This document shows positions 26,440 through 35,337 of a DNA stretch of 64,000 nucleotides, one piece after another (within the stretch, counting starts at the first letter, position 1; the number at the start of each line of letters is the position of its first letter). The stretch lies in assembly GCA_046074525.1 (NCBI GenBank), contig JBJTOK010000019.1:15970-79969 (forward strand), in the 5' to 3' direction. The position numbers were made by a program, and so were the translations under genes. Under the pieces are notes generated by a model. The model was not told the origin of the DNA, searched no databases, and saw only the letters and a program-made list of their open reading frames with translations. This stretch comes from JAHEZL01 sp046074525. Lineage in GTDB: Bacteria > Bacteroidota > Bacteroidia > Flavobacteriales_C > GCA-002722245.

Positions 26440-27525
26440 TTAAAAAGTACCCGCTCCCTCCTTTAATTTTTCTGCATTCTCCGCTACTTTCAACGATTCA
26501 ATCATATCATCGATATCGCCATTCATGAAGGCAGTGAGATTGTAAATTGTTTTTCCTATACGGTGATCGGTGATGCGCCCCTGTGGATAATTGTAAGTTC
26601 GGATCTTCGCTGAGCGGTCACCGGTTGACACCAATGATTTACGCTGTGCAGCACGTTCTGCATGCAATTTATCTGCTTCGGCCTGATAAAGGCGTGCACG
26701 CAAAACCGTCAATGCCTTCTCGAAATTCTTATGTTGTGAGCGACCATCCTGACATTCCACTACTACGCCGGTAGGTAAGTGAGTCAAACGAATCGCCGAT
26801 TCAGTTTTGTTAACGTGCTGTCCACCTGCACCCGATGCACGAAAAGTGTCTTTCTTCACATCATTCATATTGAGGACAAAATCCACTTCTTCAATTTCAG
26901 GAAGTACAGCAACAGTGATGGCAGATGTATGCACACGGCCCTGTGATTCAGTTTCAGGAATACGTTGTACGCGGTGTACACCCGATTCAAACTTAAGTTC
27001 GCCATAAACATTTTCACCCATGATACTCATGGAAACTTCTTTCAACCCCTTCACACCGCCAGGAGTAGAGTTGATCAATTCCGTTTGCCAGCCCTTGTTC
27101 TTAAAGAACATGGTGTACATACGAAAAACATCTTCCACGAAAATACAAGCCTCGTCGCCACCTGTTCCGGCGCGGAGCTCAATGATCGCGTTTTTATCGT
27201 CTTCTGGATCCTTTGGAATCAACATGATTTTGATATCCTCCTCCATCTTGTTTTTCTTCTGCTCCAGCTCATGCAATTCTGCTTTTGCCATTTCCACAAA
27301 ATCAGGATCGGTTTCTGTTTTCAGAATCTCCTTTGACGACTCAATGTTGTCCACTACGTTTTTGAATTCTTCGTAGGCATCTACCAATGGTTTGAGCTCC
27401 TTGTATTCCTTGCTCAATTGCGTGTATCTTTTCTGATCGCTGATCACATCGGGAACAGTGAGTTGCTCACCAACCTCGTCATAGCGCAGTTTTATGCTGT
27501 GTAATTTTCCTAATAAATCCTTCAT
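26440..27525 (-). CDS. prfA: Peptide chain release factor 1
   Basis: 361 residues. The GGQ motif that triggers peptidyl-tRNA hydrolysis is in RASGAGGQHVNKTES, and the domain 2 region GGVKGLKEV and ELRAGTGGDEA are typical. RF1 reads UAA and UAG; its presence matters for the amber-interrupted desaturase gene at 12018, since no reassignment of UAG is suggested. It begins 3 bp after purM. Confidence 0.97.
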   Translation of the reverse strand: MKDLLGKLHSIKLRYDEVGEQLTVPDVISDQKRYTQLSKEYKELKPLVDAYEEFKNVVDNIESSKEILKTETDPDFVEMAKAELHELEQKKNKMEEDIKIMLIPKDPEDDKNAIIELRAGTGGDEACIFVEDVFRMYTMFFKNKGWQTELINSTPGGVKGLKEVSMSIMGENVYGELKFESGVHRVQRIPETESQGRVHTSAITVAVLPEIEEVDFVLNMNDVKKDTFRASGAGGQHVNKTESAIRLTHLPTGVVVECQDGRSQHKNFEKALTVLRARLYQAEADKLHAERAAQRKSLVSTGDRSAKIRTYNYPQGRITDHRIGKTIYNLTAFMNGDIDDMIESLKVAENAEKLKEGAGTF

Positions 27526-27528
27526 GTC

Positions 27529-28701
27529 TTATGCGTAAACAAATTTGCCAAAAGGCGATTCTACCTGCACCTGCTTGCCTGTGAATTCTTCACAATAGCC
27601 AATCACTTTTGCATCAATATTAAAACTCTTCGCGATGTCGATGACACCCTGCGCGTATTTCCCGTCGATATATACCTCCATGCGGTGCCCCATGTTGAAG
27701 ACCTTGTACATTTCTTCCCATGAAGTACCGCTTTCTTCCTGGATAATTTTGAAAAGTGGAGGCAACTCAAAGAGATTGTTCTTTACGACTTTCAAATCGT
27801 TGATGAAATGCAATACCTTGGTTTGTGCACCACCACTACAGTGCACCAATCCACCAATCACCGAACGGTATTCCTCCAACACTTTTTTCATTACGGGAGC
27901 ATAAGTTCGAGTTGGAGATAAAACCAGTTTACCTACGTTCAAAGGAACGCCTGATTGAGTATCGGTGAGATTGTATTTTCCTGAATAAATCAAATCGGAA
28001 GGAACACCGGGATCAAAACTCTCCGGATATTTATTGGCGAGCGCTTTATTAAAAACATCGTGACGCGCTGAAGTTAGACCGTTACTGCCCATCCCGCCAT
28101 TGTATTCTTTTTCGTAGCTGGCCTGACCGAAAGAGGCCATGCCCACTATCACTTGTCCGCCCTTGAATTTTTCGTTGGTTACCACATCGGCGCGTTTCAT
28201 GCGGCAGGTCACGGTAGAATCCACAATTAATGTTCTTACCAAATCACCTACATCCGCCGTTTCACCACCTGTAGAATAAATACCAATTCCATTGTCGCGT
28301 AAATCCTGTAATACTTCTTCTGTACCATTAATGATAGCCGAAATTACTTCCCCGGGAACCAGGTTTTTATTTCTTCCTATTGTAGATGAAAGTAAAATTC
28401 CGTCGGTAGCACCCACACAGAGTAAGTCATCAATATTCATGATCACGGCGTCTTGAGCTATTCCCCTCCACACCGACAAATCACCGGTTTCTTTCCAGTA
28501 CAGATAAGCCAGCGACGATTTTGTTCCAGCGCCATCTGCATGCATGATGTTGCAATACTCATCGCTACCGCCCAAAATATCGGGAACTATTTTGCAGAAG
28601 GCACGGGGATAAATCCCCTTGTCCACATTTTTAATGGCTGCATGCACATCCTCTTTGGAAGCAGAAACACCGCGTAGTTTATATCTTGAATCCTGACTCA
28701 T
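27529..28701 (-). CDS. purM: Phosphoribosylformylglycinamidine cyclo-ligase (AIR synthetase)
   Basis: About 390 residues from the chosen start. Motifs GADGAGTKSS-like (HADGAGTKSSLAYL), VIMNIDDLLCVGA, STGGETADVGDLV and GGLVHCSGGAQTK belong to the PurM superfamily. It closes FGAM to AIR in purine synthesis; the Bacteroidota version is longer and divergent. The frame opens at 28728, but the first nine codons there fall in the terminator hairpin, so ATG 28701 (MSQDSRYKLRG) is preferred. It heads the purM-prfA-pyrF operon. Confidence 0.9.
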   Translation of the reverse strand: MSQDSRYKLRGVSASKEDVHAAIKNVDKGIYPRAFCKIVPDILGGSDEYCNIMHADGAGTKSSLAYLYWKETGDLSVWRGIAQDAVIMNIDDLLCVGATDGILLSSTIGRNKNLVPGEVISAIINGTEEVLQDLRDNGIGIYSTGGETADVGDLVRTLIVDSTVTCRMKRADVVTNEKFKGGQVIVGMASFGQASYEKEYNGGMGSNGLTSARHDVFNKALANKYPESFDPGVPSDLIYSGKYNLTDTQSGVPLNVGKLVLSPTRTYAPVMKKVLEEYRSVIGGLVHCSGGAQTKVLHFINDLKVVKNNLFELPPLFKIIQEESGTSWEEMYKVFNMGHRMEVYIDGKYAQGVIDIAKSFNIDAKVIGYCEEFTGKQVQVESPFGKFVYA

Positions 28702-28710
28702 TGTTATAAA

Positions 28711-28743
28711 AAATGAAAAGCATCCCAAAAATAGGGATGCTTT
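28711..28743 (-). terminator. Intrinsic terminator after porE
   Basis: AAAGCATCCC (28717-28726) and GGGATGCTTT (28734-28743) form a perfect 10-bp stem around a 7-nt loop. Read on the minus strand it is followed by TTTTCATTTTTT. It lies 22 bp after the stop of the OmpA lipoprotein gene and just before purM. Confidence 0.85.
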
Positions 28744-28764
28744 ATCATATATAAAATTATTAAG

Positions 28765-30840
28765 CTATTTATTGCAAGCGTCGGCAGCTTTTCCTGGCAC
28801 CCAGTCATCGCAGAGAATTCTAAACTCTGTGCGACGATTCATCTGGTGAGCCACTTCCTGCAGTTCTTTTGTTTTTAGGCTATTGATGAAAGCCTCAGTC
28901 AATCTGGTGCCTACAGGGAAATAGCTTTCATACCCTTTAGCGACAAACTTCTTATTAGATTCAGTGATCTCCTTAGGTTTTTCTTCACCATATCCTTCTG
29001 CTTTCAACCTACTAGGATCAACGCCTAACTCAATAAGGTAATTTACAGCTGACTGAGCTCTATCCTGAGCAAGTTTTCCGTTGGAAGCATTACTACCCCG
29101 TGCATCGGTATGGGAACCCAACTCGATAGTAAGAGTGTTGTTTGGCAAAAGTACTTCCTTGTAGAAAGTTCTTAAAACCACCTTGGCCTCAGGCTTAAGA
29201 TCAGCTTTTCTGTATTCGTATTCGATGTTTGGTAATTCTATAGGTGTAGATGGAATCGGTTCAAGCTCGATAGGCTGGTCATATATCTTTGACTCCATCA
29301 GGTCAACACAAGAAATCATGCTGGTAGCAGAGGAGAAGTATTTCCTCTTTCCTTTTCTGCCTAAACCCTCACTATGCACTGCATCAGAAACAGCATTGAG
29401 ATCATAGCTTACGTTCACTGTTAACTTAAATCTGTAAGCACCATTAGCATCGGCAACAGTATCCTTTTGTGAACCATCACTGCCTACAAGATATACTTTA
29501 GCACCAGGAATAACTTCCTTAGTTACTTTATCAACCACCAAACCTTTCACTTCACACTCCAGCTTTGGCAACACGAATGACCAGATGTCATATTTACCTT
29601 TAGTTCCTTCTCTGTTAGAAGTGATATAACCTCTTTCCGCTTTGTCTTCGAAAGCAATTGAAATATCATCAGAACAAGAGTTCAATGGGAACTTAAGGTT
29701 AATTACCGGACCGAAACCGTCTTGTGTTTTAGCCGCTTTGAAAAGGTCAAAACCACCCATTCCGATATGTCCGTCAGAGCTGAAGTACAAAGTACCATCG
29801 GCATGGATATAAGGGAAAAGTTCGTCCTGCGGAGTGTTGATTTCAGGACCAAGGTTGGTTGGTTTTTCCCAAACATTGTCTTTCTTGTTATAAGTAGCAT
29901 ACCAGATGTCTTTTCCACCTTGTCCACCCGGCATATCAGAAACGAAGTACAGAACCTGGTCGTTAGGAGACAAGGCAGGATGAGCTACTACCAATGAATC
30001 GGCAGCCAATGGAATGGCGATACCAGGACCGTAGTTTGCATCTCCCCCTCCTTTTTTGGAAGTATAAATCTGACAACCTCTTTTTTCATTTTCACCACCA
30101 CATCTTGTGAAGTACATAGTATTGAACTTAGCATCAAAGGTAGGGGCACCTTCAGTGAACTCAGTGTTTACTTCCTTGTTCAAGAGGGCTGGAGTGCTCC
30201 ATTTACCGTTTTTATCCAATTTAGCAAAGTACAAATCCGGGAAGTCCTGGCCAAGGATCTCTGATGTCCCTTTACCTGTAGAACCACTTCTTGAGGAGTA
30301 GAATACAATATCTTTGTTCCCTTTTGCAGAATAAGCTGGATTAGCATCATCTTCCGGTGAATTAAGGAGCACTACGTTTTCTACTTTATAACGGGTAGGA
30401 TTTTTCTGCCATTCAATTGACAGTTCGATAGATTTGATAGCATTCAATGTTTTTTTGTCGCCAGGTACTCTTTCTTTGTATGCGTTGAATTCTGCAAGAG
30501 CTTTATCGTATTCGCAATTGGCCTTATATGACAAAGCCAGGTAGTAAAGCACTTCCGGATGAGCTTCGCTGTATTTCACATCCTTGGCTTTCTGGAATTC
30601 CTCGATGGCATGTTTGTAGTCATGCATCATGAAATAGGAGTAACCTAAGTTATAGGTTTTGCGAGCCATTTCGCCCTTGTCTTTTTCTTTTGGAATTTCT
30701 TCTTTATAGGCGTTTATGGCTTCGTTCCAGTATTTAGCGCGAAACTTCATGTCCCCACTATTAAGACTGCTTAAACATGAAGAAAGGACAGCCGTAAATG
30801 ATACAATAACAACTAAAAAAAGGCGGGAAATCTTACTCAT
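28765..30840 (-). CDS. porE: PorE-like OmpA family lipoprotein of the type IX secretion system
   Basis: 691 residues. A lipoprotein signal ends at C22 (VLSSC). Then come tetratricopeptide repeats (about 30-140), a WD40-like PD40 beta-propeller (about 165-430, repeated YFSSDG and YFVSD blades), a carboxypeptidase-regulatory-like domain (about 435-500, VKGLVVDKVTKEVIPGAKVYL) and an OmpA-like domain (about 545-680, GSHTDARGSN and NRRTEF). This order is that of PorE, which links the T9SS outer-membrane ring to peptidoglycan. Related paralogues of the same architecture exist, so the exact orthology is not certain. It has its own promoter candidate and a terminator. Confidence 0.8.
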   Translation of the reverse strand: MSKISRLFLVVIVSFTAVLSSCLSSLNSGDMKFRAKYWNEAINAYKEEIPKEKDKGEMARKTYNLGYSYFMMHDYKHAIEEFQKAKDVKYSEAHPEVLYYLALSYKANCEYDKALAEFNAYKERVPGDKKTLNAIKSIELSIEWQKNPTRYKVENVVLLNSPEDDANPAYSAKGNKDIVFYSSRSGSTGKGTSEILGQDFPDLYFAKLDKNGKWSTPALLNKEVNTEFTEGAPTFDAKFNTMYFTRCGGENEKRGCQIYTSKKGGGDANYGPGIAIPLAADSLVVAHPALSPNDQVLYFVSDMPGGQGGKDIWYATYNKKDNVWEKPTNLGPEINTPQDELFPYIHADGTLYFSSDGHIGMGGFDLFKAAKTQDGFGPVINLKFPLNSCSDDISIAFEDKAERGYITSNREGTKGKYDIWSFVLPKLECEVKGLVVDKVTKEVIPGAKVYLVGSDGSQKDTVADANGAYRFKLTVNVSYDLNAVSDAVHSEGLGRKGKRKYFSSATSMISCVDLMESKIYDQPIELEPIPSTPIELPNIEYEYRKADLKPEAKVVLRTFYKEVLLPNNTLTIELGSHTDARGSNASNGKLAQDRAQSAVNYLIELGVDPSRLKAEGYGEEKPKEITESNKKFVAKGYESYFPVGTRLTEAFINSLKTKELQEVAHQMNRRTEFRILCDDWVPGKAADACNK

Positions 30841-30874
30841 ATATGTGTTATTTTTAAAGTATTTGGACCGGAGT

Positions 30875-30905
30875 TAAATGTATTAATAATTTTTTATCAA
30901 ACAAA
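30875..30905 (-). promoter_or_regulatory. Promoter candidate for porE
   Basis: On the minus strand TTTG (30902-30905) is followed after 19 nt by TACATTTA (30875-30882), one base from the Bacteroidota consensus TAnnTTTG. The porE ATG is 35 bp further on. Confidence 0.5.
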
Positions 30906-30931
30906 TAAGGACATTTACCTAGGGTAAAAAA

Positions 30932-31177
30932 CTAAAGGGTACGGTCGACATCCTTTTTGATCTCATCGGCAATGTCCTGCACTTGTTTTGTTTCCTCATT
31001 CATCCCCTTGCGGATCTCATTCTGGATCTCGCCTGTTGCATTCTTTATCTCCCTGATGCCCTTGCCCAGAGTCCTGGCAATATCAGGAATATTTTTGGCA
31101 CCAAACAGCAGCAGCACAACCACCAGAATTAAGATGATTTCGCCGCCGCTGGGAGATAAAAAAAGCAGATTATTCAT
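30932..31177 (-). CDS. tatA: Sec-independent translocase protein TatA
   Basis: 81 residues from the chosen start. A short N-terminus with one membrane helix (GGEIILILVVVLLLF), the hinge FGAKNIPDIARTLGKGIREIK and a charged amphipathic tail are typical TatA/E. It forms the pore for folded twin-arginine proteins. A frame extends to 31213, but ATG 31177 (MNNLLFLSPSGGEI) is the natural start; it lies 8 bp inside the end of secDF, so translation is probably coupled. Confidence 0.9.
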   Translation of the reverse strand: MNNLLFLSPSGGEIILILVVVLLLFGAKNIPDIARTLGKGIREIKNATGEIQNEIRKGMNEETKQVQDIADEIKKDVDRTL

Positions 31178-34100
31178 TTTTCTTTTTAAGCGCTCTGAGT
31201 TCCAAATCAACAAAGATTGGTGTTGCTACGAACAATGAAGAATAAGTTCCGATTACAATCCCGATCAACAATGCAAAGGAGAATCCTCGTATTGTTTCAC
31301 CGCCAAAGATGAAAATGGCAAGCAACACCACAAAGATAGTCATTGACGTGTTGATGGTTCTACCGAAAGTACTGTTCAACGCCTCGTTGGTAAGCGTTAC
31401 CGGATCCTTCTTAGGATAGAGTCCTTTGTACTCCCTGATTCTATCAAAAACCACCACGGTGTCGTGGATAGAGTAACCCAGTACCGTCAGCAAGGCTGCG
31501 ATAAAGTGCTGGTTGATTTCCAATGAGAAAGGAAGAACACCATGTAAAAGGGAGAATACACCCATTACTATTACAACGTCGTGGAAGAGCGACACGAGAC
31601 CACCCACACCAAACGACCATTTTCTGAATCGGAAGGCTACGTAAAGGAAGATACCCAGCAGGGAAATACCAACGGCCCACATGGCAGAGTACTTGATATC
31701 ATCAGCGATCTCAGCACCCACTGTGTTCGCGTTCATGATACCTACTGTTTTATTTTCATTGTCGCCAGCAAATTCCTTATAAGTCATGCTTGCAGGAATA
31801 TATGGCTTCAATCCATTATAGAGAGCGGTCTGCACTACAGTTGCAGCACTATCCGAATTCAAGCCATGAAGGTATTTGGTTGTAATGGCAAACTGGTTGT
31901 CATCACCATATTGTTTTACTTCAGGCAACATACCATTTCCTTTTTCATCTACGAACTGCTTACTGAGGGAAGTAGCGATTTCATCTACCAGAGCAGATTT
32001 ATCGAGACGAACAGTATAACTTCTACCACCGGTGAAATCCACACCGAAATCGAAACCTTTCACTGCGAAAGCCACAAAAGCCAGCACAGTAATAGAAATA
32101 GAGAAGATGTAAGCCTTCTTCCTGTTTTCCATGATGCGGTATTTCACACCCACCAGGAAGTTGTTGGTAAGTTTGGTACCAAAAGTAAGCGCTTTGTCTT
32201 TTTTCAACAGTGCCATGAACACCAAACGCGATACAAAGATTGCAGAGAAGAAGGAAGTGATTACACCGATAACCAGTGTTTGCGCAAAACCTTCTACCAC
32301 ACCTGAACCGAAGTACCAAAGGATAACCCCGGTAATAACAGTAGTTAAGTTGGTATCGATAATGGCAGTCATGGCATGTTTATAACCATCATCAACAGCC
32401 AGTTTGAGTCCTTTGCCTGCCCGGAGCTCTTCACGTATCCTTTCAAAGATCAGTACGTTGGCATCCACCGACATACCCACCGTTAACACGATACCGGCAA
32501 TACCCGGAAGTGTAAGCGATATGGTTGGGAAAGCCGCCAGGACCCCTGAAATGAGGAACATATTCACAAACAACGCAGTGTTCGCGATCCAGCCAGCCTG
32601 ACCGTAGTAGAAGGCCATATAAGCCAATACCAGCAAAATAGCTACGATGAAGGAAATAACACCAGCCTGGATAGCTTCCTGACCGAGTGACGGACCAACA
32701 TAAGCTTCTTCAACAATGTGTACCGGAGCAGGGAAGCGACCAGCATTCAAAACCGTAGCGAGATCGAGGTTCCAGTTAGGATTTTTATCAGAACGGCTGG
32801 TGATCTGCGTTCCGCCACCAGAGATTTCTCCCTCGGCAATCGGCGCAGAATAAACAAGTCCGTCCATAACAATAGCAATAGGTCTTTGAGTTTGGTGCGA
32901 CAACTTCGTCATCGCAGCCCAGTCGGCAATACCCGATGGATTGAAATCCAGGGATACAATAGGAGCACCAGAAATCTGGTGATTTTCGGCCAAGGCACGC
33001 TTGATCACATCACCCTTCATTCCGGCAGATCCATCTTCCCTCTTCCCTCTCAATAAATATAAGTAGTGGAAGAACATAGCTTTATTTCCTTTTGAAGCTT
33101 TGGATTCCTCAGCATCGCTGCTCCACGCCACTTCAAGATTTCTTGGAAGGTGGCCTTTTGCTTTTCCTTCAATAAGGAAAGTACGCACTTTAGAAGTATC
33201 ACCAACAGCTACAAGAACACTTTGTCCGCCACCCTGGAAAAGGGCGAATAAAGGATGTTCCTTCTTAATTTCTTCAATTGATTTCTTGGAACTGTCGGCA
33301 GCAGCAGTTTTCTTCGCTGTGCTGTCGTTCTTTAATAAATTGGTATCCAGTTTTGCATTGATGATGTTGCTTAGGTCTCCCGCGGTAGATTTAACAGCTT
33401 TGGCATTTGAGCTATCGGCCTTAGCAACAGTTCCGCTGTTGAGTTTTTCTCTTGCAGCAAGTTCTTTGTCGATTGCAGTGAATCCCTGCTGAATCACCTC
33501 TTCACCTACAGCGTAAGTATCCCAGAACTCGAGCTGGGCCGAACCCTGCAACACTCTCTTTACACGCTCGATATCTTCGATACCCGGAAGATCCACCATA
33601 ATACGACCGGAGTTCCCTACTCTCTTGATAGAAGGCTGGGCGATATGGAACTGAGCAACCCTTGTTCTCAATACTTTAAATGATTCATCGATAGCCTGTT
33701 CAGCATAATTGGAGAGGTACTTGCTTACTTCCTCATCGCTGGCTTCATCAGACAGCTGATTGGCGTTTTCACGGTTCTTAAAGAGGTAAACATATTTAGC
33801 AGTTTGGATTTGATTTTCATCTTTCAGCTTCACAAAAGCCTGATAGAAACGCTCAACGAAATTATCTTGTGAATGAGTACCGAGCTCTCTCGCTCTTTCC
33901 AATACTTTTTTGAAGTCTGGTTTTTCGGCATTTGCACCGGCTTTTTGTTGCACCAGATTTTCGAGGGCAATTTCAAGTGTTACAGAAACCCCTCCTCTCA
34001 AGTCGAGACCAAGGTTGATTTCTCTTTCCTTACATTCCTTGTAAGTATATTCGGCACCAACCACACTAAACACCACTTCATTTTCCTTCGACTTCAGGAT

Positions 34101-34244
34101 TTCACGGTATTTGGTTGCATTGCCAGAAGCCTGGTTGCGGGCATCTTCCTCAACACCCCTGGTTTTAAAAGTAAAGGTCAGTTCGTAAATACATACCAGC
34201 AACAGAACAACCGTTAAAAACTTAATGACACCGCTATTTTGCAT
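31170..34244 (-). CDS. secDF: Protein translocase subunit SecDF fusion
   Basis: 1024 residues joining SecD and SecF. SecD features: GLDLRGGVSVTLE, the VDLPGIEDIERVKRVLQGSAQLEF block, and GMSVDANVLIFERIREEL. SecF features: DFGVDFTGGRSYTVR and GYSIHDTVVVFDRIRE. Twelve membrane helices are expected with two large periplasmic domains. A Ser/Lys/Ala-rich insertion at about 275-330 in the SecD periplasmic part is common in the phylum. It uses proton motive force to aid release of exported proteins. A near-consensus promoter lies directly upstream. Confidence 0.97.
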   Translation of the reverse strand: MQNSGVIKFLTVVLLLVCIYELTFTFKTRGVEEDARNQASGNATKYREILKSKENEVVFSVVGAEYTYKECKEREINLGLDLRGGVSVTLEIALENLVQQKAGANAEKPDFKKVLERARELGTHSQDNFVERFYQAFVKLKDENQIQTAKYVYLFKNRENANQLSDEASDEEVSKYLSNYAEQAIDESFKVLRTRVAQFHIAQPSIKRVGNSGRIMVDLPGIEDIERVKRVLQGSAQLEFWDTYAVGEEVIQQGFTAIDKELAAREKLNSGTVAKADSSNAKAVKSTAGDLSNIINAKLDTNLLKNDSTAKKTAAADSSKKSIEEIKKEHPLFALFQGGGQSVLVAVGDTSKVRTFLIEGKAKGHLPRNLEVAWSSDAEESKASKGNKAMFFHYLYLLRGKREDGSAGMKGDVIKRALAENHQISGAPIVSLDFNPSGIADWAAMTKLSHQTQRPIAIVMDGLVYSAPIAEGEISGGGTQITSRSDKNPNWNLDLATVLNAGRFPAPVHIVEEAYVGPSLGQEAIQAGVISFIVAILLVLAYMAFYYGQAGWIANTALFVNMFLISGVLAAFPTISLTLPGIAGIVLTVGMSVDANVLIFERIREELRAGKGLKLAVDDGYKHAMTAIIDTNLTTVITGVILWYFGSGVVEGFAQTLVIGVITSFFSAIFVSRLVFMALLKKDKALTFGTKLTNNFLVGVKYRIMENRKKAYIFSISITVLAFVAFAVKGFDFGVDFTGGRSYTVRLDKSALVDEIATSLSKQFVDEKGNGMLPEVKQYGDDNQFAITTKYLHGLNSDSAATVVQTALYNGLKPYIPASMTYKEFAGDNENKTVGIMNANTVGAEIADDIKYSAMWAVGISLLGIFLYVAFRFRKWSFGVGGLVSLFHDVVIVMGVFSLLHGVLPFSLEINQHFIAALLTVLGYSIHDTVVVFDRIREYKGLYPKKDPVTLTNEALNSTFGRTINTSMTIFVVLLAIFIFGGETIRGFSFALLIGIVIGTYSSLFVATPIFVDLELRALKKKNE

Positions 34245-34277
34245 AATCTATTATTATTCAGAATTAGTAAAGAGGCG

Positions 34278-34309
34278 CAAATATAAAATATAGGAAAGGA
34301 TTTGCCAAA
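34278..34309 (-). promoter_or_regulatory. Consensus-type promoter of secDF
   Basis: On the minus strand TTTG (34306-34309) and TATATTTG (34278-34285) are separated by 20 nt, an exact match to the Bacteroidota TTTG-N19/21-TAnnTTTG promoter. The secDF ATG follows 33 bp later. Confidence 0.75.
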
Positions 34310-34420
34310 CAATAAAAAAAGGAGAACCAACGAGTCGGAAAAGCCCTATTTTCCAGCCTATTAACTCTGTCACGTTAATAACTTATCCACTCTACTGATA
34401 CATTTGTTTAACCCTAAACA

Positions 34421-34447
34421 TATATTTGTTCAAACGGGGGCAACCCC
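34421..34447 (+). promoter_or_regulatory. Probable -7 element and short leader hairpin
   Basis: TATATTTG (34421-34428) fits the -7 consensus. The predicted transcript begins close to a small hairpin, GGGG-GCAA-CCCC (34436-34447), with a GNRA tetraloop, 17 bp before the ATG at 34465. No well-spaced -33 element is present. Confidence 0.4.
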
Positions 34448-34464
34448 AGAAAATCTGAAAAAAT

Positions 34465-35013
34465 ATGCTTTCTACTTTATTCGGTAAAAAGAAACTTAAA
34501 GAAGAAAAAATCGCGCAGCTTTTTGTCAACACAATCAACAGTACTGCGCTCGAAGGATTCCCAACTCTTGCCGACTACATCAACGACGGTCCCGATTTCA
34601 AAGAATCTCCGAAAATATCTCCCAACCAGGTGGAATGGTTCCTGTACATTGTATTTTGTGCAAACCTTTACAACCTCAAGAAATTTTTCCCTTCCGAACA
34701 ACTCAACCGCATGCGACTCCTCATCATTGATGAGTTCATCGCCTCCCTCGAAGGAAGGAGTGAAGAAGAAACGCTCGAAAACATCAACAACTACGAAGCA
34801 TTTATTGCCCAGCTCAAATCACCTACCGATGAATTGGAAAAAGTGATTTCAAAAGCGGTGTTTTACAAATACGGACTGAACCGTTTCCAGATTGATCATT
34901 TTCAACGTTTAAATGCGCCGAATCCTGTGGTGATAAAAGCATTGAGTGAGGTGAGTCAGAATTTCGTATGGAACTGGGAAGATGTTTTAGGAAAATACAA
35001 GCTGGTTGCCTAG
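34465..35013 (+). CDS. Conserved-looking protein of unknown function
   Basis: 182 residues, no signal peptide or membrane segment, predicted mostly helical, with an acidic middle (EGRSEEETLENINNYEAF). I do not recognise a family. Coding bias and a well-formed upstream -7 element support a real gene. It is followed by the putative small RNA and is divergent from secDF. Confidence 0.65.
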   Translation: MLSTLFGKKKLKEEKIAQLFVNTINSTALEGFPTLADYINDGPDFKESPKISPNQVEWFLYIVFCANLYNLKKFFPSEQLNRMRLLIIDEFIASLEGRSEEETLENINNYEAFIAQLKSPTDELEKVISKAVFYKYGLNRFQIDHFQRLNAPNPVVIKALSEVSQNFVWNWEDVLGKYKLVA

Positions 35014-35092
35014 AACCTTTGTAAACACTACATTCTAAGAAGTTTACATCCGAAAGAAATGAAAAATATTTTTTCAAAACAGATTTTAGTTG

Positions 35093-35100
35093 TAAATTTG
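35093..35100 (+). promoter_or_regulatory. -7 element of a putative small-RNA promoter
   Basis: TAAATTTG matches TAnnTTTG exactly; the -33 position carries TTTT rather than TTTG. The expected start, 5-7 nt on, is where the 5' strand of a closing helix begins (35107). Confidence 0.5.
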
Positions 35101-35105
35101 CGCCC

Positions 35106-35200
35106 CATTCTTTAGAAATGTTCATTTAATGGAAACGTTAATTTGACTATCCAAATTTTAAAGAATCGACAACCCTCAGGAAACTGGGGGTTTTGTTTTT
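35106..35200 (+). ncRNA. Putative small RNA of about 90 nt
   Basis: Downstream of a consensus -7 box there is no reading frame, but the predicted 5' end ATTCTTTA (35107-35114) can pair with TAAAGAAT (35159-35166), and is followed by a terminator hairpin AACCCTCAG-GAAA-CTGGGGGTT (35171-35192) with a GNRA loop, one G-U pair, and then TTGTTTTTG. Promoter, closing helix and terminator together define a compact transcript. The sequence does not match tmRNA, 6S or SRP RNA as I know them. The alternative is the 3' end of the upstream gene's transcript with a fortuitous -7 box. Confidence 0.45.
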
Positions 35201-35201
35201 G

Positions 35202-35293
35202 TCTGAACCTTGATTCACCTGCTTAAAAGATAAAAACGATTTTTCACGCACCATTCTTCCTACATCCTTTAATCAGGTGAATCAAGGTTCGGA
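35202..35293. repeat. Inverted repeat element
   Basis: GAACCTTGATTCACCTG (35205-35221) and CAGGTGAATCAAGGTTC (35274-35290) are perfect 17-bp arms, extending to 20 bp with one G-U pair. The interior also partly pairs (TTAAAAGAT with ATCCTTTAA). Sequences of this kind (an AACCTTGATT... arm facing its complement) are familiar as dispersed intergenic repeats in Bacteroidota. With the small RNA it accounts for the 324-bp gene-free stretch. Confidence 0.7.
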
Positions 35294-35337
35294 TAATTTT
35301 TCTACATTCATCTTCCTAACCTTATAAACTTAACAAT

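Noticed and set aside
28702..28728. An upstream start that lengthens purM by nine codons.
   Set aside because: Those codons overlap the terminator hairpin of the preceding gene and encode no conserved residues; ATG 28701 gives the normal N-terminus.
31581..32306. A 241-codon plus-strand open frame inside secDF.
   Set aside because: Antisense of well-conserved SecF sequence; no family features.
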